From: Hygrocybe punicea
Taxonomy: Eukaryota > Basidiomycota > Agaricomycetes > Agaricales > Hygrophoraceae
Direction: 5' to 3'
Length of the DNA: 64,000 bases
NCBI GenBank assembly: GCA_963556145.1
Contig: OY744462.1
Span: 7,130,001-7,194,000 of the forward strand
Below are positions 44,951 through 57,225 of this stretch, piece by piece; position 1 is the first letter of the stretch; every line of letters starts with the position of its first letter. A model generated the notes under the pieces. It saw nothing but the letters and a program-made list of their open reading frames with translations. It was not told the origin of the DNA and made no database searches. Made by a program: the position numbers and the translations under genes.

Positions 44951-47820
44951 TCATCGTCTGCGACTTCCATGATTCCGTACCCTAGGACGCGTTGGGGTTT
45001 CATCATTGGCTGGCAAGGCTCTAGGGTGAATGAAGTTTGAAGAATTTGGCCCAACGTGTCTTCCCCCCCGCCTGGTATTCGAAGGTCCAGCAACAACAAC
45101 ACTGGTACCGACACCGCCACCTGCCCGTGAAGAAGAACGGTTCCCGTGCCGTTCTGCGGCTCGTGCGGGTGCCCATCTAGATGCTTCAACACCCTCTGAT
45201 CGATCTATCGACTCCACATCGGAATCAGCTGGGCGACCGTCGGAATCGTTGCCTCTGCCTCCGTGGCCCACTTGATCATCCAGATCCAGATCCACCGACT
45301 CTGACTCCGACGGAACGAGATCCTGGTCCATAGCATCGATATCAGCCTGTTCTTGATCGTCGTCGTCGTCGTCGTCGTCATTGTCTGGGTCGTCTTCTTC
45401 TTCTACATTTTCATCATCATCATCTCCGTCTTCGACATCATCATCACCGTCTTCGCTGTCCTCGTCATACATTCCTCCAGGCGGCTCGCCAACCCATTCG
45501 TCGGCATCGTCCTTGCCAAAGTCCCATACATCCAAGACCGTAGCGTCATTGCGGTTGCTGGCAGCCACACACCAACGGCCTTCGAAAACAACCTGCCACA
45601 CACCCGTTATTCCCGTCAACAGGTCTCTCACGACACTTCCATCTCGGATATTCCACATCTTCAGGGTTCCGTCGGAGCCGCTCAATACCTTGAATTCGTC
45701 ATGCTGGAAACAGGTTATGGCTCCTGTATGAGCAGCTAATGTGTGACGTAATTCGCCCGTGTCGGAGTCCCATATACGAAGTGTCGAGTCGGCGGCGGCA
45801 GAAACGAGACACGATGGCGAAAGACCTAGGAGACCGACAAGGGAAGTGTGACCTGTCAGCGTGTACTGACATTGACCTGTTCGGAGGTTCCATACTCGGA
45901 CTGTTCCGTCCATCGAGCCAGAGCAGGCTTGATTGCGACCAAGTTCGAGCACCACACTGTAAACTGTGCGCGGTACTCGTCAGTAACATGTAGCAAACCA
46001 GTTGAGTCCAACAGTACCTTTCTGGGTGTGGCCAATCAACACCCATTTACATTCGCCAGTGATGATGTCCCAAATACGAACAGTGCAGTCGTAGCTCCCA
46101 GAGACCAGGAGACGACCTCGCGCAGCGAGGGCACGGACTGCATGATCATGTCCTTCCAAGTGAAGTTTGTGATACGGATTATCGTCAGCATCCTATATAT
46201 ATGCCATGGGTTTTCAGTAACCCAGTCACTGCGGGCAAAATTCAAGGATTGACATACATCTGAGGGATCGGCTTCCGCATCGTCGGCAGCGTAACAGCGA
46301 TATTCCTGATCTCCCGGTCGGGGCAATGCCCACACTCTCAGAGAGTGGTCTCTGCTTCCGGTTACAACCAACGGCCGTTTGGGCCATTTCTCTCGTGTAA
46401 TGATGCCTCCTTCGCCCTCCATGTCAATCCACTCGGGTTTTACGATTGCAAGACAGCGAACAGTACTAGTGTGACCTCCGAATACATGGGTGCACCGTCC
46501 GTTGGCTAGATCCCATATTCGGACCGTCCTATCTGTCGAACCGCTCACCAGTGTATCTTTGTTGGCTGCAAGAGCCCAAACGCCGCCCTCGTGACCGTTG
46601 AGGGATCGCAGCAATTCTCCAGTGATGGGTGAATATACATGTATTGAGTGGTCATCTGAGGCGGATATAATACGGCCATGGGAAAATATGAGGCAAGTCA
46701 CCACAGAAGAGCCATGGGCGGGAAAAGAAAGGTGTTTAGGATTTTGATTGTGGACCCAGCGTGTACGCGTAAGATGACGAGACTTGAATAAAATTTTGTA
46801 CGGATGAGGCATTGGCAGAGCGGTCGGTATGGACGGGGAATTGTGTTGTCGCCTCGCAAATATGGAGCGTGCAAACGCCCGTTCCGATTCACCTCCGAAC
46901 CATATTTTCGTACTCTTGAGCAAATCTCGCCAAAGAACAGGGTCTGAGTCAATGATAGCCCGCCAAGATTTCGAGACGCGAGATGCTCGAGCCAAGGTTG
47001 GGAAAGGGAGAAAACTAAGAATCTGGGATACAAGCTCTGGTGGCAGGAGAGTCAGGAAATCGCGCGCCAATGTCGAAATCAACACGGAGTGGAGAGTGCG
47101 GAGTACAGGTAGCGGTGAATGGCGTAAGAGAGTGAGAAGGAAATGTGATTGAAGTTGCGCAGGAAGATGTGTGAAATGGGACAAAAGCGAGGGTAGTGTC
47201 AAGAGTGCTGTCAATGAAAGGTCGGGTTGGAGTGGTGGCTGAGGCAATGGAGAGGAAGCACCGCTTGGAGGAGCCGACGGCCATATGCTTTGAGGTGGTG
47301 GTGAACCATGCGGAGAAGGGAGAGGTGAAGGCGGAGCAGCGGCGTTGATGGTGGATATCAGGGGTACAACACCGGCCCTTGCTTTCTTGCGAGGAGGAGA
47401 AGTGTTTGTTTCAAAACTGGCAGTGGCTTCGACACCCTCCATCATATTCTCGAGCTCGTCCACGCCGTGCGACCTCTTTTTCCCGAAACGTTCTACGGCG
47501 TCGGCGAGTCCTACGATTTTGGTGTGTTCTGGCTCTTCGTCCCGCCGAAGCATATGCCAGCCATAGCCTCCGGCGAGTTGTTCCTCTTCTTGCATCTCCT
47601 GTTCACCCTCCTCGCCATCACGAAAGGTGGCTCGTGTACCACCGGGAAATACAAGAGGAAAACGACGGAGAGATTGCGGGAGATTGGCATGAAGGAGAGG
47701 GTAATTCTTTGGGTCTTTTGGCGACGATGGCGGGGGTAGTGGGGGTAGAGGAATAGGCGCGTAGGTCGTCGTTGTGGTGGTGGTCGTGACCACTCTGCAA
47801 AAACGCCCGGGCCAGGTCAT
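44951..47820 (-). CDS. Cdc4-like F-box/WD40 protein, SCF substrate adaptor, 916 aa
   Basis: Exons 47820-46258, 46192-46018 and 45963-44951 close on 916 aa. The N-terminal 250 residues are Pro-rich and acidic with a KKRSHGVDELEN stretch and a possible nuclear signal PPRKKARAG. The F-box is LLPPELVSQILSFLPFPTLA followed by SKSWRAIIDSDPVLW. Seven WD repeats follow (for example STDRTVRIWDLANGRCTHVF). The C-terminal 130 residues are Asp/Glu-rich then Gly/Arg-rich. The family recruits phosphorylated targets to Skp1-cullin ubiquitin ligase, in nucleus or cytoplasm. The ATG at 47820 is provisional: an upstream ATG at 47983 with a GTATGT donor at 47850 could belong to a 5' exon, but the best splice is out of phase. 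Partial copies lie at 10258-11694 and 51229-51922. Confidence 0.88.
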
Positions 47821-48196
47821 GCAGGGAGAAGTCTAAGGTTATGAGAAAACATACGTGGTGGTGTTTACGGACGGCTGGAGCACCAGCAACGGGCGTTTGC
47901 TTGTGCTCATTGGAAAGGACGGGAGAGACGTGTACAGGCAAAAAAGGCAGGCCCGGCTGCGCATGCGCTGATGGGACCGTCACGTGACCAATCTAGGACA
48001 CCGCGTAATTGCTTGCTCACAACAATTGTACCAGTGGCTATTGTGTCTGTCACTGACAGGATTTCCCTAACAATCCACTCGAGCTCGTGACGCTGGCTTA
48101 CTGGTAAAGTCGTCTGTTCGGGCTAATACTCGGAAATATTCGGGCTCTCAACCATTTACTTGTACGCTGTCACAAGTAAGTGTTCCACGTTCCACG
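47821..48196. other. F-box gene promoter region
   Basis: 376 bp, holding the shared upstream region of the F-box gene and of the next plus-strand gene. Contains TCACGTGACC at 47981-47990, an E-box-type palindrome. Most of this stretch is duplicated at 51600-51922. Confidence 0.45.
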
Positions 48197-48870
48197 ATGA
48201 ACAAGATTTCCCGATATCTTCCTGGCGTGAACGAGACACTCCGAAGAGCCAACATTCCAACAATACTCTGGGGAGAAAATGCCATGTGCCTGTGTGGCAT
48301 TCCAGCAGGGATCTTAGTTTGTCTCCCAACTGCATTCACTTTTGTTTCAAAGGTCAATCATGACTTTTTCATTGCCAGCGAGATGACATCCTTGTCCCTG
48401 ATGGAATGCTTGACAATGCCGCATCTGTACTACAATCCAATGGCTGGTCAGTTTCAACAGGCCCCCTGCCAATTGCACATGCTGGGTTTTGGGGGAGCGG
48501 TTGGGACGATGTTGCTGATGCTTGTCGCCGGTTCCATTATCCTGCTTCATCTAACGCAGGACCACATGAACTCCTCATTCTTCCCTCTACCTTCGTTGGC
48601 CTTGACTCTGTCCTAGATCTGGACACTGCTCAGTTTACAAAAGTCACCGATAACATATATTGCCCCTCAGCTCATCTCTTGGCGAAAACAATTGTGACTG
48701 TTGCCATCCGCTGCCCTAGTAAAATCTCCCAACTGGCGTTTTTGATGAGAGCTTGGATCTCCTATTTCTTCAAATACCTTGGCTTTCATCTCAATTCCCT
48801 GGATGATGCAGAGTGTGAGGTTAAGGAGTATTGGCGGAAACTTGGGGAGCAGTGCTTATTAAAGGCATAA
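48197..48870 (+). CDS. Nucleotidyltransferase-like fungal protein, 203 aa
   Basis: Exons 48197-48316 and 48379-48870, joined by a 62-bp intron (GTTTGT...CAG); without this splice the two halves lie in different frames. The N-terminus reads MNKISRYLPGVNETLRRANI, then PTILWGENAMCLCGIP, then across the junction ILVPDGMLDNAASVLQSNGW, and the C-terminal half is helical (LMRAWISYFFKYLGFHLNSL). This resembles an uncharacterised fungal family distantly like minimal nucleotidyltransferases ('WGE-A' entry, then a D-rich strand), but the catalytic Asp pair is not evident. A related, broken gene faces it at 49044-49690. Function unknown. Confidence 0.5.
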
Positions 48871-49043
48871 ATTAATCATCCTGTAAATATTTCCTTTCTC
48901 AATGCTGGCGCCAGTGAGACTTAATTGCGAAGAACATGCAGAGCAGCCCAATAAGTGGAAGGAAGACAACGGCCAAAATCGCTGTGATTGAGATAACGAT
49001 GGAGAAGCTAGCGATTAAAAGAAGCCAGGCGGATATTCCAAGG

Positions 49044-49690
49044 TTAACAGTGGGTTGATGCGTTATTGTCCAAGATGGGGATAAAACAGCTTGGACATCG
49101 CCAGCAGTCATTTCGTTCTCTTGTAGATACAATTTGAAGCCATCGCGCCAAGATAGAGAGTTTGTCCTCTCCACACAAGCCTAGAGTCAACCCCCTGTCT
49201 TGCAAGTAGGTCGACAGGAATGTGATGTCCAAAGAATCTGATATTGCCTTACGATCTGCATATGTAATAAGCTTCTCCCTCAAGAGTAGTGTGGGCAGAA
49301 CAACACAGATAGAAACGCCAGGGATAGTAGTTGCACCCAGATGCGAACCATCGTCCTCAAGGAATTGCTGGTATTGTGGCCTCTGAGGCCAGAGGACAGG
49401 ATCGAACACCTCGATTTCAATGCCATCAAATAATAGTGTTGGCACCATGTATTCGTCAAATTCGAGTCGAAAGCGATCAGGGTAGGTGTTAGCAAGGGCT
49501 TTAATTTTTGGTTTCACTATCATTGGTTCCAATATCCCATCCACATTCAAGAATGAGGTCCACATCTTGGGTTGTTCTGTTGCTTCCGAGGACAAAACAA
49601 GCTGCTCCACCAAGGATAACATATTTGAATCCGATATGTTCCAAGTGTTGCACAAGATTGACCACAACTTGATCAGCTAAGTTGAACAGG
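49044..49690 (-). pseudogene. Nucleotidyltransferase-fold gene, frame-broken
   Basis: The first 45 residues on the minus strand give NLVQHLEHIGFKYVILGGAA then SNRTTQDVDLIL, the GG-x(n)-D-x-D signature of minimal nucleotidyltransferases. Near 49545 the frame changes to the one that continues NVDGILEPMIVKPKIKALAN, LLFDGIEIEVFDPVLWPQRP and PGVSICVVLPTLLLREKL, which is the expected rest of the fold. A further change near 49160 would add a segment with a strongly hydrophobic helix (ending at 48899). No splice explains the first shift, so I call it a pseudogene; a sequencing indel is possible. No good start codon was found. Confidence 0.5.
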
Positions 49691-49893
49691 AGTCAGGGAA
49701 TTTTCAGCAAGCCGTGGGCAACTACACTCACGGCGATCCATATGAATCAGACAAGGTGTGAAGTAAAGGGCGGCTGACCAGATGCAGCTGGAGCCAGCCA
49801 AGGTCGGTTGCATTTAAAATAAAACGATAAGTCACTCAGCAGCCTGGATCCACGAAGTCATCAAAGATGTCAGTGGTGGTGACGTCTGCTAGT

Positions 49894-50420
49894 TCACTGA
49901 AAGGTAAGGTCTCTTTGAATGGAGCGGAAGAAGTGCCTATTGGATGGAAAGAGTATCAGGTTTATTCCGGCCATCTGCTGCATTGCGGCGCTGGGGTCAG
50001 AGACGTCAAGCAACTGCCATGTAATGCAACCGTCTTCAACATGGTGGCGCACTGTCTCTGTCAAAGGCATGACTGCCTGCCTTGGCCATAACAGTTCATT
50101 GAGAAACAGGGTATAGTCTCATCCGATGGCCACTCTAGGAGCGATTGTGTGAGTTGTGCAGTGTGTCCACCGGCAATTTGCCTCAGAATCAGAATCATAA
50201 TGTAAGGCGCGTTTTCGAATGGACGGATTGTAGAGGCCGAACCTAAAGGTAAAAAACTTCAATGAGGGTGGTCCGTTTCGCTGCGAAGAAACACGTACCG
50301 AGACAATTCCAACTTTGATATGATACGCGGGATTGCGGTATCATCTTTGTGCAGAACGTTCGAACTGATTGCCTGCAACCGACGGCGTACAACTAGACTT
50401 TGAAGACCGCTCAAAGACAT
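49894..50420 (-). pseudogene. Unrecognised two-exon gene with one nonsense codon
   Basis: Exons 50420-50299 and 50242-49894 join in phase (donor GTACGT, acceptor TAG) to 156 codons. They read MSLSGLQSLVVRRRLQAISS, then RFGLYNPSIRKRALHYDSD, and LFLNELLWPRQAVMPLTETV to a stop at 49894. A TGA at 50119-50121 (VAIG-stop-DYTLF) breaks it; Arg CGA is the likely ancestor. The start is uncertain and more coding sequence may lie upstream. I do not recognise the family. Confidence 0.4.
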
Positions 50421-51228
50421 CTTCCCCACAAAGCATTAAGGTAGACAGTCTGCCAGCGAACTCCCTGGGACCTGGATGAAAGCTTGGCTGTGGTAGTTGT
50501 GTAAAGAGAGCCTGCAGCGCCTGAACTCGGTGAAGTAGTAGTCGAAAGTGATGTTGACGAACCAAACTTGAATGAAACTCGGTAATTAGGGAGGGAGATT
50601 TGCCATGGCTAGCACATCGGTGAAGGTGGTAGATGAGTTGGTCGAAATGAGTAGATATGGCAACTGCAATTGTGCCAACGCCAAATGCACCTTGGTGCGT
50701 GAAATGAGCAACGCCACAACACTTAGTTGCAAGCCTAGCGTCGAGAACAACCTAGATATTAGTGGGATCTGATTCAGAATTGGTTTCTACCGTTCAAGAA
50801 CGTCATCCCATTTCTCAGGTCTATCATGTCTTCTTTCCTTGTTTCCCTGGCCAGGCGCCAGAGAAGGTGCGACATTTGCTTGCCAGAACCACACAATGTT
50901 CCAAACATTATCAGTTATCTGGTCGTTGAGGTAGTTTTTTCTTCACACAGAAGCGTGTGTGTTTCAATAGAGGAAGACAAAAGGAGGCATGAAAACCAAA
51001 CACGTACCCCTTCCGTGAGAAGCACCGCCTTTGTTTCCACCTCCGCCATCGCTGCCATGAGGAATATAGAAATCGACAGGTGTCGTTGATGATCAAGAAC
51101 TTCAAGTTGAACCTGGAAGAGTCAGTTGTGACTTTGTGACTGAGATGAAGTAAAAAAATACACACTTGACAGTTTCCCTGCGTTGGGTACCGCTTTGTTT
51201 CTTGGTCCACGTAACCTTGGTCTGGGTC
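50421..51228. other. No gene supported
   Basis: Short open frames on both strands only. May include upstream exons of the broken gene at 49894-50420 (a frame in HPGPREFAGRLSTL looks coding-like) but no splice joins them convincingly. Confidence 0.35.
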
Positions 51229-51922
51229 CACGCCGTGCGACCTCTTTTTCCCGAAACGTTCTACGGCGTCGGCGAGTCCTACGATTTTGGTGTGTTCCGG
51301 CTCTTCGTCCCGCCGAAGCATATGCCAGCCATAGCCTCTCCGGCGAGTTGTTCCTCTTCTTGCATCTCCTGTTCACCCTCCTCGCCATCACGAAAGGTGG
51401 CTCGTGTACCACCGGGAAATACAAGAGGAAAACGACAGAGAGATTGCGGGAGATTGGCATGAAGGAGAGGGTAATTCTTTGGGTCTTTTGGCGACGATGG
51501 CGGGGGGTAGTGGGGGTAGAGGAATAGGCGCGTAGGTCGTCGTTGTGGTGGTGGTCGTGACCACTCTACGTCATGCAGGGAGAAGTCTAAGGTTATGAGA
51601 AAACATACGTGGTGGTGTTTACGGACGGCTGGAGCACCAGCAACGGGTGTTTACTTGTGCTCATTGCAAGAGACGTGTACAGGCAAAAAGGCAGGCATGC
51701 GGCGCTGATGGGACCGTGACCAATTTAGGACACCGCGTAATTTCTTGCTCATGATGGCCACAACAAGAATTGTACCAGTACTAGTCACTGGCTATTGTGT
51801 CTGACAGAATTTCTGACTACTTTGGATATCCCGGTCCTGGTTTACAATCCACTCGTGACGCTGGCTTACTGGTGAAGCTGGTGAAGCTTTCGTCTGTTCG
51901 GGCTCGGAAATATTCGGGCACT
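51229..51922 (-). pseudogene. Duplicated 5' end and promoter of the F-box/WD40 gene
   Basis: Matches 47461-48150 nearly base for base, offset about 3770 bp. It retains the stretch encoding KRSHGVD and RRDEEPEHTKIVGLADAVE. It has a 2-bp insertion (CCTCTCCGG for CCTCCGG) that shifts frame, and the sequence around the presumed start codon (GCAAAAACGCCCGGGCC) is missing. Homology ends abruptly at 51229, inside codon space; no F-box or WD repeats follow. Confidence 0.85.
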
Positions 51923-53733
51923 CGTCACCAAACGAACTCAAGCTTGACAGACTCCAAGGTCGGGTAAAACACATCACGGAGGACGCGTAGACATTGACAG
52001 CATCGCTCCGAGAGATCAGGTTTGGAACTGCTTTTGTCCTAACACCGAGCTGACCATTCGCTGCCCTAGCGTTATTACTTACTCAGTGGAACCGTTTGAC
52101 AGACCCCATCCCCGTCAGGCGGAAGGGACACTTCACTGTGCAGCATTATCAACGTTACAAGGCACAGAGTCCCATATATCCTCGGTGTCCCCGGATGCAA
52201 AACCTACTGGGAAGAAATATATATATCGCAATTTGATGTACTTGTTCTCAGTGAGTTACAATTATGTTATCCGTTGTTCTCCTATCACATTGTCAACCGA
52301 ATCCAGGCCAGGTGGAGTCTGGGTTGGAGAAGCTTCCGCTGGACGATGCGCAAGGTTTACTCGAGTCTCGTGTCCTTTTTGTTTCTTGATCACCATATTG
52401 CTGATCTGAAATCGCATTTCAAAACATCAACCTTCGCTCTTCGCTCATATTCAAATGTAGCAAATCGCTCGCAGGGTCAACTGCAATTGTATACCTACCT
52501 GTAGAGATTGATGGACTGTGTCAAGGCAGGTTTCAAGAAAGACGTCGCTTGACCTGACATTCAAGTTATTATCGCCATCCAATCTCGTTTCAGCCACGGT
52601 CACGTGATTTTATTGGAGCAACATGGCGTGCGCACGCGAAAGCGGTCTTCGTGGAGGAACATCCAGTCAGTTCGCGACCATGAAGGGCTGGTCGAAACTG
52701 CAGATTTAACCCCACGGCGCTTGGTATTATCATAATCAAATTACATTCAGTACTGTTCGCCAAGAACAGCCGCATTGCACCTCCGACTTCGGGCGACGTG
52801 CCTTCTCCGGATCCCCGTCGCCGCCGCCCGTTGGCCCTCATGACCGTCGGACGCTGTCGCGTGCATGAGTTCCCATATGTGGGGGTTACTGGATCGTTAC
52901 GATGTTGTATTTTTCCAAGGTTGTTATATTTGGTTCAAAAGGCCACGTGAAATGCGCAGTGCTGCATGTTGTTCGCTGAGGATGAATGTTAAATCCGAAG
53001 AGGATATGACGGGCAATTGCAAGCATGTGTTTCATAGCGAAGATGTGTTACGGCTGAATCAGAAATTCGTCGAAAGGATAAGAAAAAACCTAGAGCCAAT
53101 CACAGGGATTTACTGCGCTGACCTGAGGTGGATATCTGCCCAGCCAACAGCGCGCACATGCATATGGCAGTCGACGCGCGACCAGCTGACTGACTAAGGG
53201 TCCCATTCAAACTCCGACGTGTAACCAAGCCTCTTGCTGGCTCTTTCAGCAACTCGGTGTTGCGCTGCAACCGTGTCACCAGCCTCGAGGCTCGTAGGCT
53301 CGCAGTTTGCCAGTAAATCCTCCCACTCGTCCCCCCGTCTCCATTTTTCTCTCTTCTCCTTCGAACGCGAAAAGCTATTCGCAGGCTCGTCCACACGCGT
53401 TTGAAGCCCGTGGTGCCTTCTCTCTCTTCGAAGGCCGAGCAGTCCTATCCAGTGGTCCACGCGTACGGTTGCCCCACCGATTACTCATCAAACACCGGAC
53501 ATATATCCACAGGTGAGTCCCTTGCATGATTTTCCGCTCCTCCTGGTACGTACAAGGCCTCTCGCATAATCAAGGTGGAAATAGCCGCCGATCAGGTCAC
53601 CATCTTTTCTCTCGATAGTAATTACTACTTAGCAGTACTCTGCATCTTTCATCATTTCATCGTACCTTGGCCCTGGTCATTCTTTCTAATGTCTCTACCC
53701 TACCAGGCCCTCTACTCTCGCCCGAAATTCACA
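51923..53733. other. Intergenic region 5' of the Zn2Cys6 gene
   Basis: About 1.8 kb with scattered short frames, none convincing. Contains CACGTG at 52601 and, near 53515, ACAG|GTGAGTC, a likely donor of a 5'-UTR intron of the downstream regulator. Confidence 0.45.
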
Positions 53734-56700
53734 ATGTCCCATCACGACTCGTCCGGAACTCACTCGATGCTGCCCCCTCCTTCACCGGCTATCCCGATTG
53801 ACCCTGCTCTGGCCCTCTATCCGCCCTACTATTCATTTCACCCATCGCAACAGCAGCAGCAACAACAACAACAAATGCATACTCAACATCTGGCCTTGCC
53901 TCCTCATTATTCTTCTCCTTCGTCACAAGGTTCTGAAAGCTTGGGAACACCTCCAATGGACCACATGTCTTTTTCCTCAGAATCTAATATAAAACGGTCC
54001 TCTTCTTCCATGGCCAACAATAACGCGACCGGTAGCAGGAAGAAAGTCCGGAAAGACGAAGAGGAGGATGTCCAGAGCCCTGCTGCAGAAAAGGAAGAAG
54101 GAAAGGCAAAACCCACCAGGGGCGCTCGGTGCGTTGATTGGCCTCCATTTCTCTTACTCTCGCCTCACCTTTCCCCAGAGCTTGTACCGTATGTCGACGC
54201 TTGAAAATGAAGTGTGTCGGTGCAGAGCAAGGGCCGCCTTGCAAACGATGTCTAGCGGGGAACCATCAATGTATCTTTGAGGAGTCCAATCGGGGCAAAC
54301 GTTCCTCCAAGTAATGTTTTCTTCATGGCTTTCTTCATTGAACCATAACTAACCAATATAGTAGAAAACACGAACTTCTAACGCGGTCCCTGCGCAAAAT
54401 GGAACGGACTCTGGACACTGTTCTACGTTCTATCCACATACCTGACATCGCGTCAGGAATGGTGTCGCGTTCCCCTTCACCTTCCACCCAAACAGCTGCA
54501 ACTCAGGCATTGATGGATTCACCATCACCACCTCCAACACCACCACCTCCAGGCCAACAACCCCCGGTTTCACCAAAACTGCACTCGTTACCTGACAATA
54601 CCTTGAATCCATTGGGTTTGCTGGCAGAGGCTAGTCTGGCGAATCGTCGAGCGCACCTCGGGGCTGAGCGATTCACAGGAGCGATAGCCTCAACGGCGTC
54701 CAGTATCGGAAAGTTGGGTGTTGCAAGCGATAACTATTTCAAACCTGGTTTGTTCCTTGAATAAATACCACTCCTGGTCTCAAACTCACCCCCCGCCCCC
54801 TCCCCAAACAGGCCCAATGACGATACTTCCCCTCCGTCGAATATACATTGAACGGCAAGTCCAACCCGAGATGCTGAGCTTTGTTAGTACCGATGATGTT
54901 GTTGGATTGTTCAATGTGTTCGTCGTCTGCCCTGTTTGACTTTACCCACCATGCTTCGCGTTTACGATCATTTCTTTTGGTGCCCGCAGTTATTTTGACC
55001 ATCTGAATGTGAGAGGTGTTATTCCGGGTTGGTTTTGCGTCGGGGTACTGAGTTTTTTTTTAAAACTAGATGCAATGTAATCTTTTGGACCGTGACTTCC
55101 ACACGCCCTCGTTGGTTTGTTCTCGGTCACCCTTTCTGTTGACGACGAGTAAGCTATGTTTCAAGCGTTTACCGTATGGGATATATCTTTACTTGTTGTC
55201 TTCTCGCAATATAGTTTGCGCTATTTCAGCCAAATTTTACACCACTCGTCCCGATCTTCACCCGCGGTTGACTGAGTTGGCAAAGAAACTGTCATTCAGC
55301 GTTCCTGCCGCAGGCTACAAATCTGTAGAGATTGTGCAAGCATATCTCCTCCTTTCCTTATGGGGCTGCGGTGCTGTTGAACGATACGAACAAGATAAAA
55401 CCTGGATGATGCTCGGTATGGCTATCAGGTCGGTGTTTATTTATTTTTATTTTTGGCGCGCGCGCGACAATTAGGTTGAATTCTCATCTCTTAAACCAAA
55501 ATTTTGCATTTTTCAGAATGGCGACAGACCTGAACTTGCATCGAAAAACGACCGTGCCAAGTTCGAATACCCAGGAAGGCAGAGCTCGTGATCGGGAGGT
55601 CCACAATCGGGAACGAACGTGGATACTCTGTTACTGCCTCGACCGGAGTTTCAGCGCGCAGATGGGAAAACCACATTCTATCAAAGAAGAGTGCGTGGGT
55701 GTTGTTGGGATCATTTCTTTTTTTGCTTTGCGAATTTTTTTTTTTGTTTGAACTGTTTTATAGTTTCATCCTTCGTAACGCTGGACAGTGGTACCGCACG
55801 CCAACCGCCAATCCCGGTGATGCCACGCTCGCTGCATACCTCGTAAGTTTTGGGATAAAAATTGTTTTGTTTTAATTATTGCTCAGAACTTTCTAATCAG
55901 GAATTTCAACGCATTTTGTCACGATGCCTAGACATTCTGTATTCAGGAACCAATACTCCCTCTGGTCTGCAGGTTGAGGTTGACTACTTGCTCATCATCA
56001 AGTCGTTCGAATCTCAGATGGAAGCCTGGCGAAACGATTGGGTGACATTGAAAGGAGCTTGGGGTAATAGTAAGTTTCTTCTTCTATTGGTTCGGATATT
56101 AGCTTCCTTGCATCGTTTATCTAAAAATTGCTGTCTGTACCACTAGAGGAACCACCTGCCTGTGCCGAATACAAGAAACTCATTGTGCAATTTTATTTCA
56201 ATTATGCCATGCTCGTTCTCAATTCATTCGGTCTTCACAATTCTATGGAACGTTCTGCGGCGGATGTTGGCCATTTCTTTGCACGGTGCCATCATTCTGC
56301 CACGGCCTGTGCAACGATTGTGAGGGACCAATTGGGACCCAGTGGATATATGAGATATTCTCCCGACTCGCACTTTGTGCAGACTTCCTACGCCGTCTTA
56401 ACCCTATTGAAGGTATGTCCCCCCAGTAATCGAAAATTTGAGAACTTGGCATCTCATTCACTTTTTTTTTCTGTCCAGCTCATACGTCCCGAGTTTCAAG
56501 TGTTTCGCCATGACGAACAGAAGACTATCACGCTAGTCAAGGACGTCGCGGAGGTTCTTGAAACCATTGCCGCCAACCCAATGCATACCCCTGCGCTGTA
56601 CAGTTCTTTCCTCCGAGCCCTCATTTCTGCCAAAGTCGACCCTCCAGCCTCGGGGCAGAATGACGAAACTATGGGATCACCCCAGGGTGAAGTTCCAGAC

Positions 56701-57225
56701 TCGATAGATTCTGCCAGTCATATGTCCGGTGACATGGGGTCGCAGAATAATTATGGGGCATACATGAACGGGCTCAACAGCGACAGCGGGCTTAACGAGT
56801 TCCAACTTGACGGCGAGATGGGGCCCGTTGCCGACATGTCGACGTTCCCTCCAACGATGGTGGCGAACCAGCCGGACGATAACAACATGGGAATGTTGTC
56901 TATGGACAGCATACTGAGCAACGGGTTCTGGGATAGTGTTCTGATGCCTGGTGGGCATTCTTCCCATGACTCCTCGTATTGGGCTGGGCACTATTCTCAC
57001 CGCTCTGCAGGATACTCGAATTCCATGGAGGGACTTAGTGGAGGCTTTGTGTATGGAGCTGGTGGGAGCGGTCTTATCACGCCTCATTTTGGGCAGAGTC
57101 CAGCCCAATCTGGCACGAATACCCCTTCTCGGCAGCATGCCTTGAATGAAATGACCCAGCATACCCTCAGTGCTGCTTTTGACTATCCATCGAAGGAGGG
57201 GATTCTAATTAAAAGCGATGTATGA
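53734..57225 (+). CDS. Zn2Cys6 transcription factor with fungal-specific domain, 920 aa, 12 exons
   Basis: Exons 53734-54128, 54179-54310, 54365-54747, 54812-54917, 54990-55008, 55070-55148, 55215-55428, 55517-55690, 55764-55842, 55901-56069, 56147-56412, 56479-57225 close on 920 aa; an in-frame ATG at 53689 would add 15. The N-terminus is Ser/Pro-rich with a nine-Gln run and a basic NLS-like RKKVRKDEEE. The zinc cluster spans the first intron: ACTVCRRLKMKC, eight residues, CKRCLAGNHQC. A leucine-rich helix (KHELLTRSLRKMERTL) follows for dimerisation. The fungal-specific regulatory domain is recognisable from YFDHLNMQCNLLDRDFHTP through SVEIVQAYLLLSLWGCG to RTWILCYCLDRSFSAQMGKP. The C-terminus is Gly/Ser/Asn-rich. 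One exon is only 19 bp. Targets cannot be read from sequence; resembles PriB-type mushroom regulators. Confidence 0.92.

Noticed and set aside
45353..45739. Plus-strand frames rich in Val/Ile and Ser
   Set aside because: Antisense shadows of the Asp/Glu-rich tail of the F-box protein (GTC repeats).
52865..53197. 110-codon plus-strand frame
   Set aside because: No family, no splice context, located in the 5' region of the Zn2Cys6 gene.
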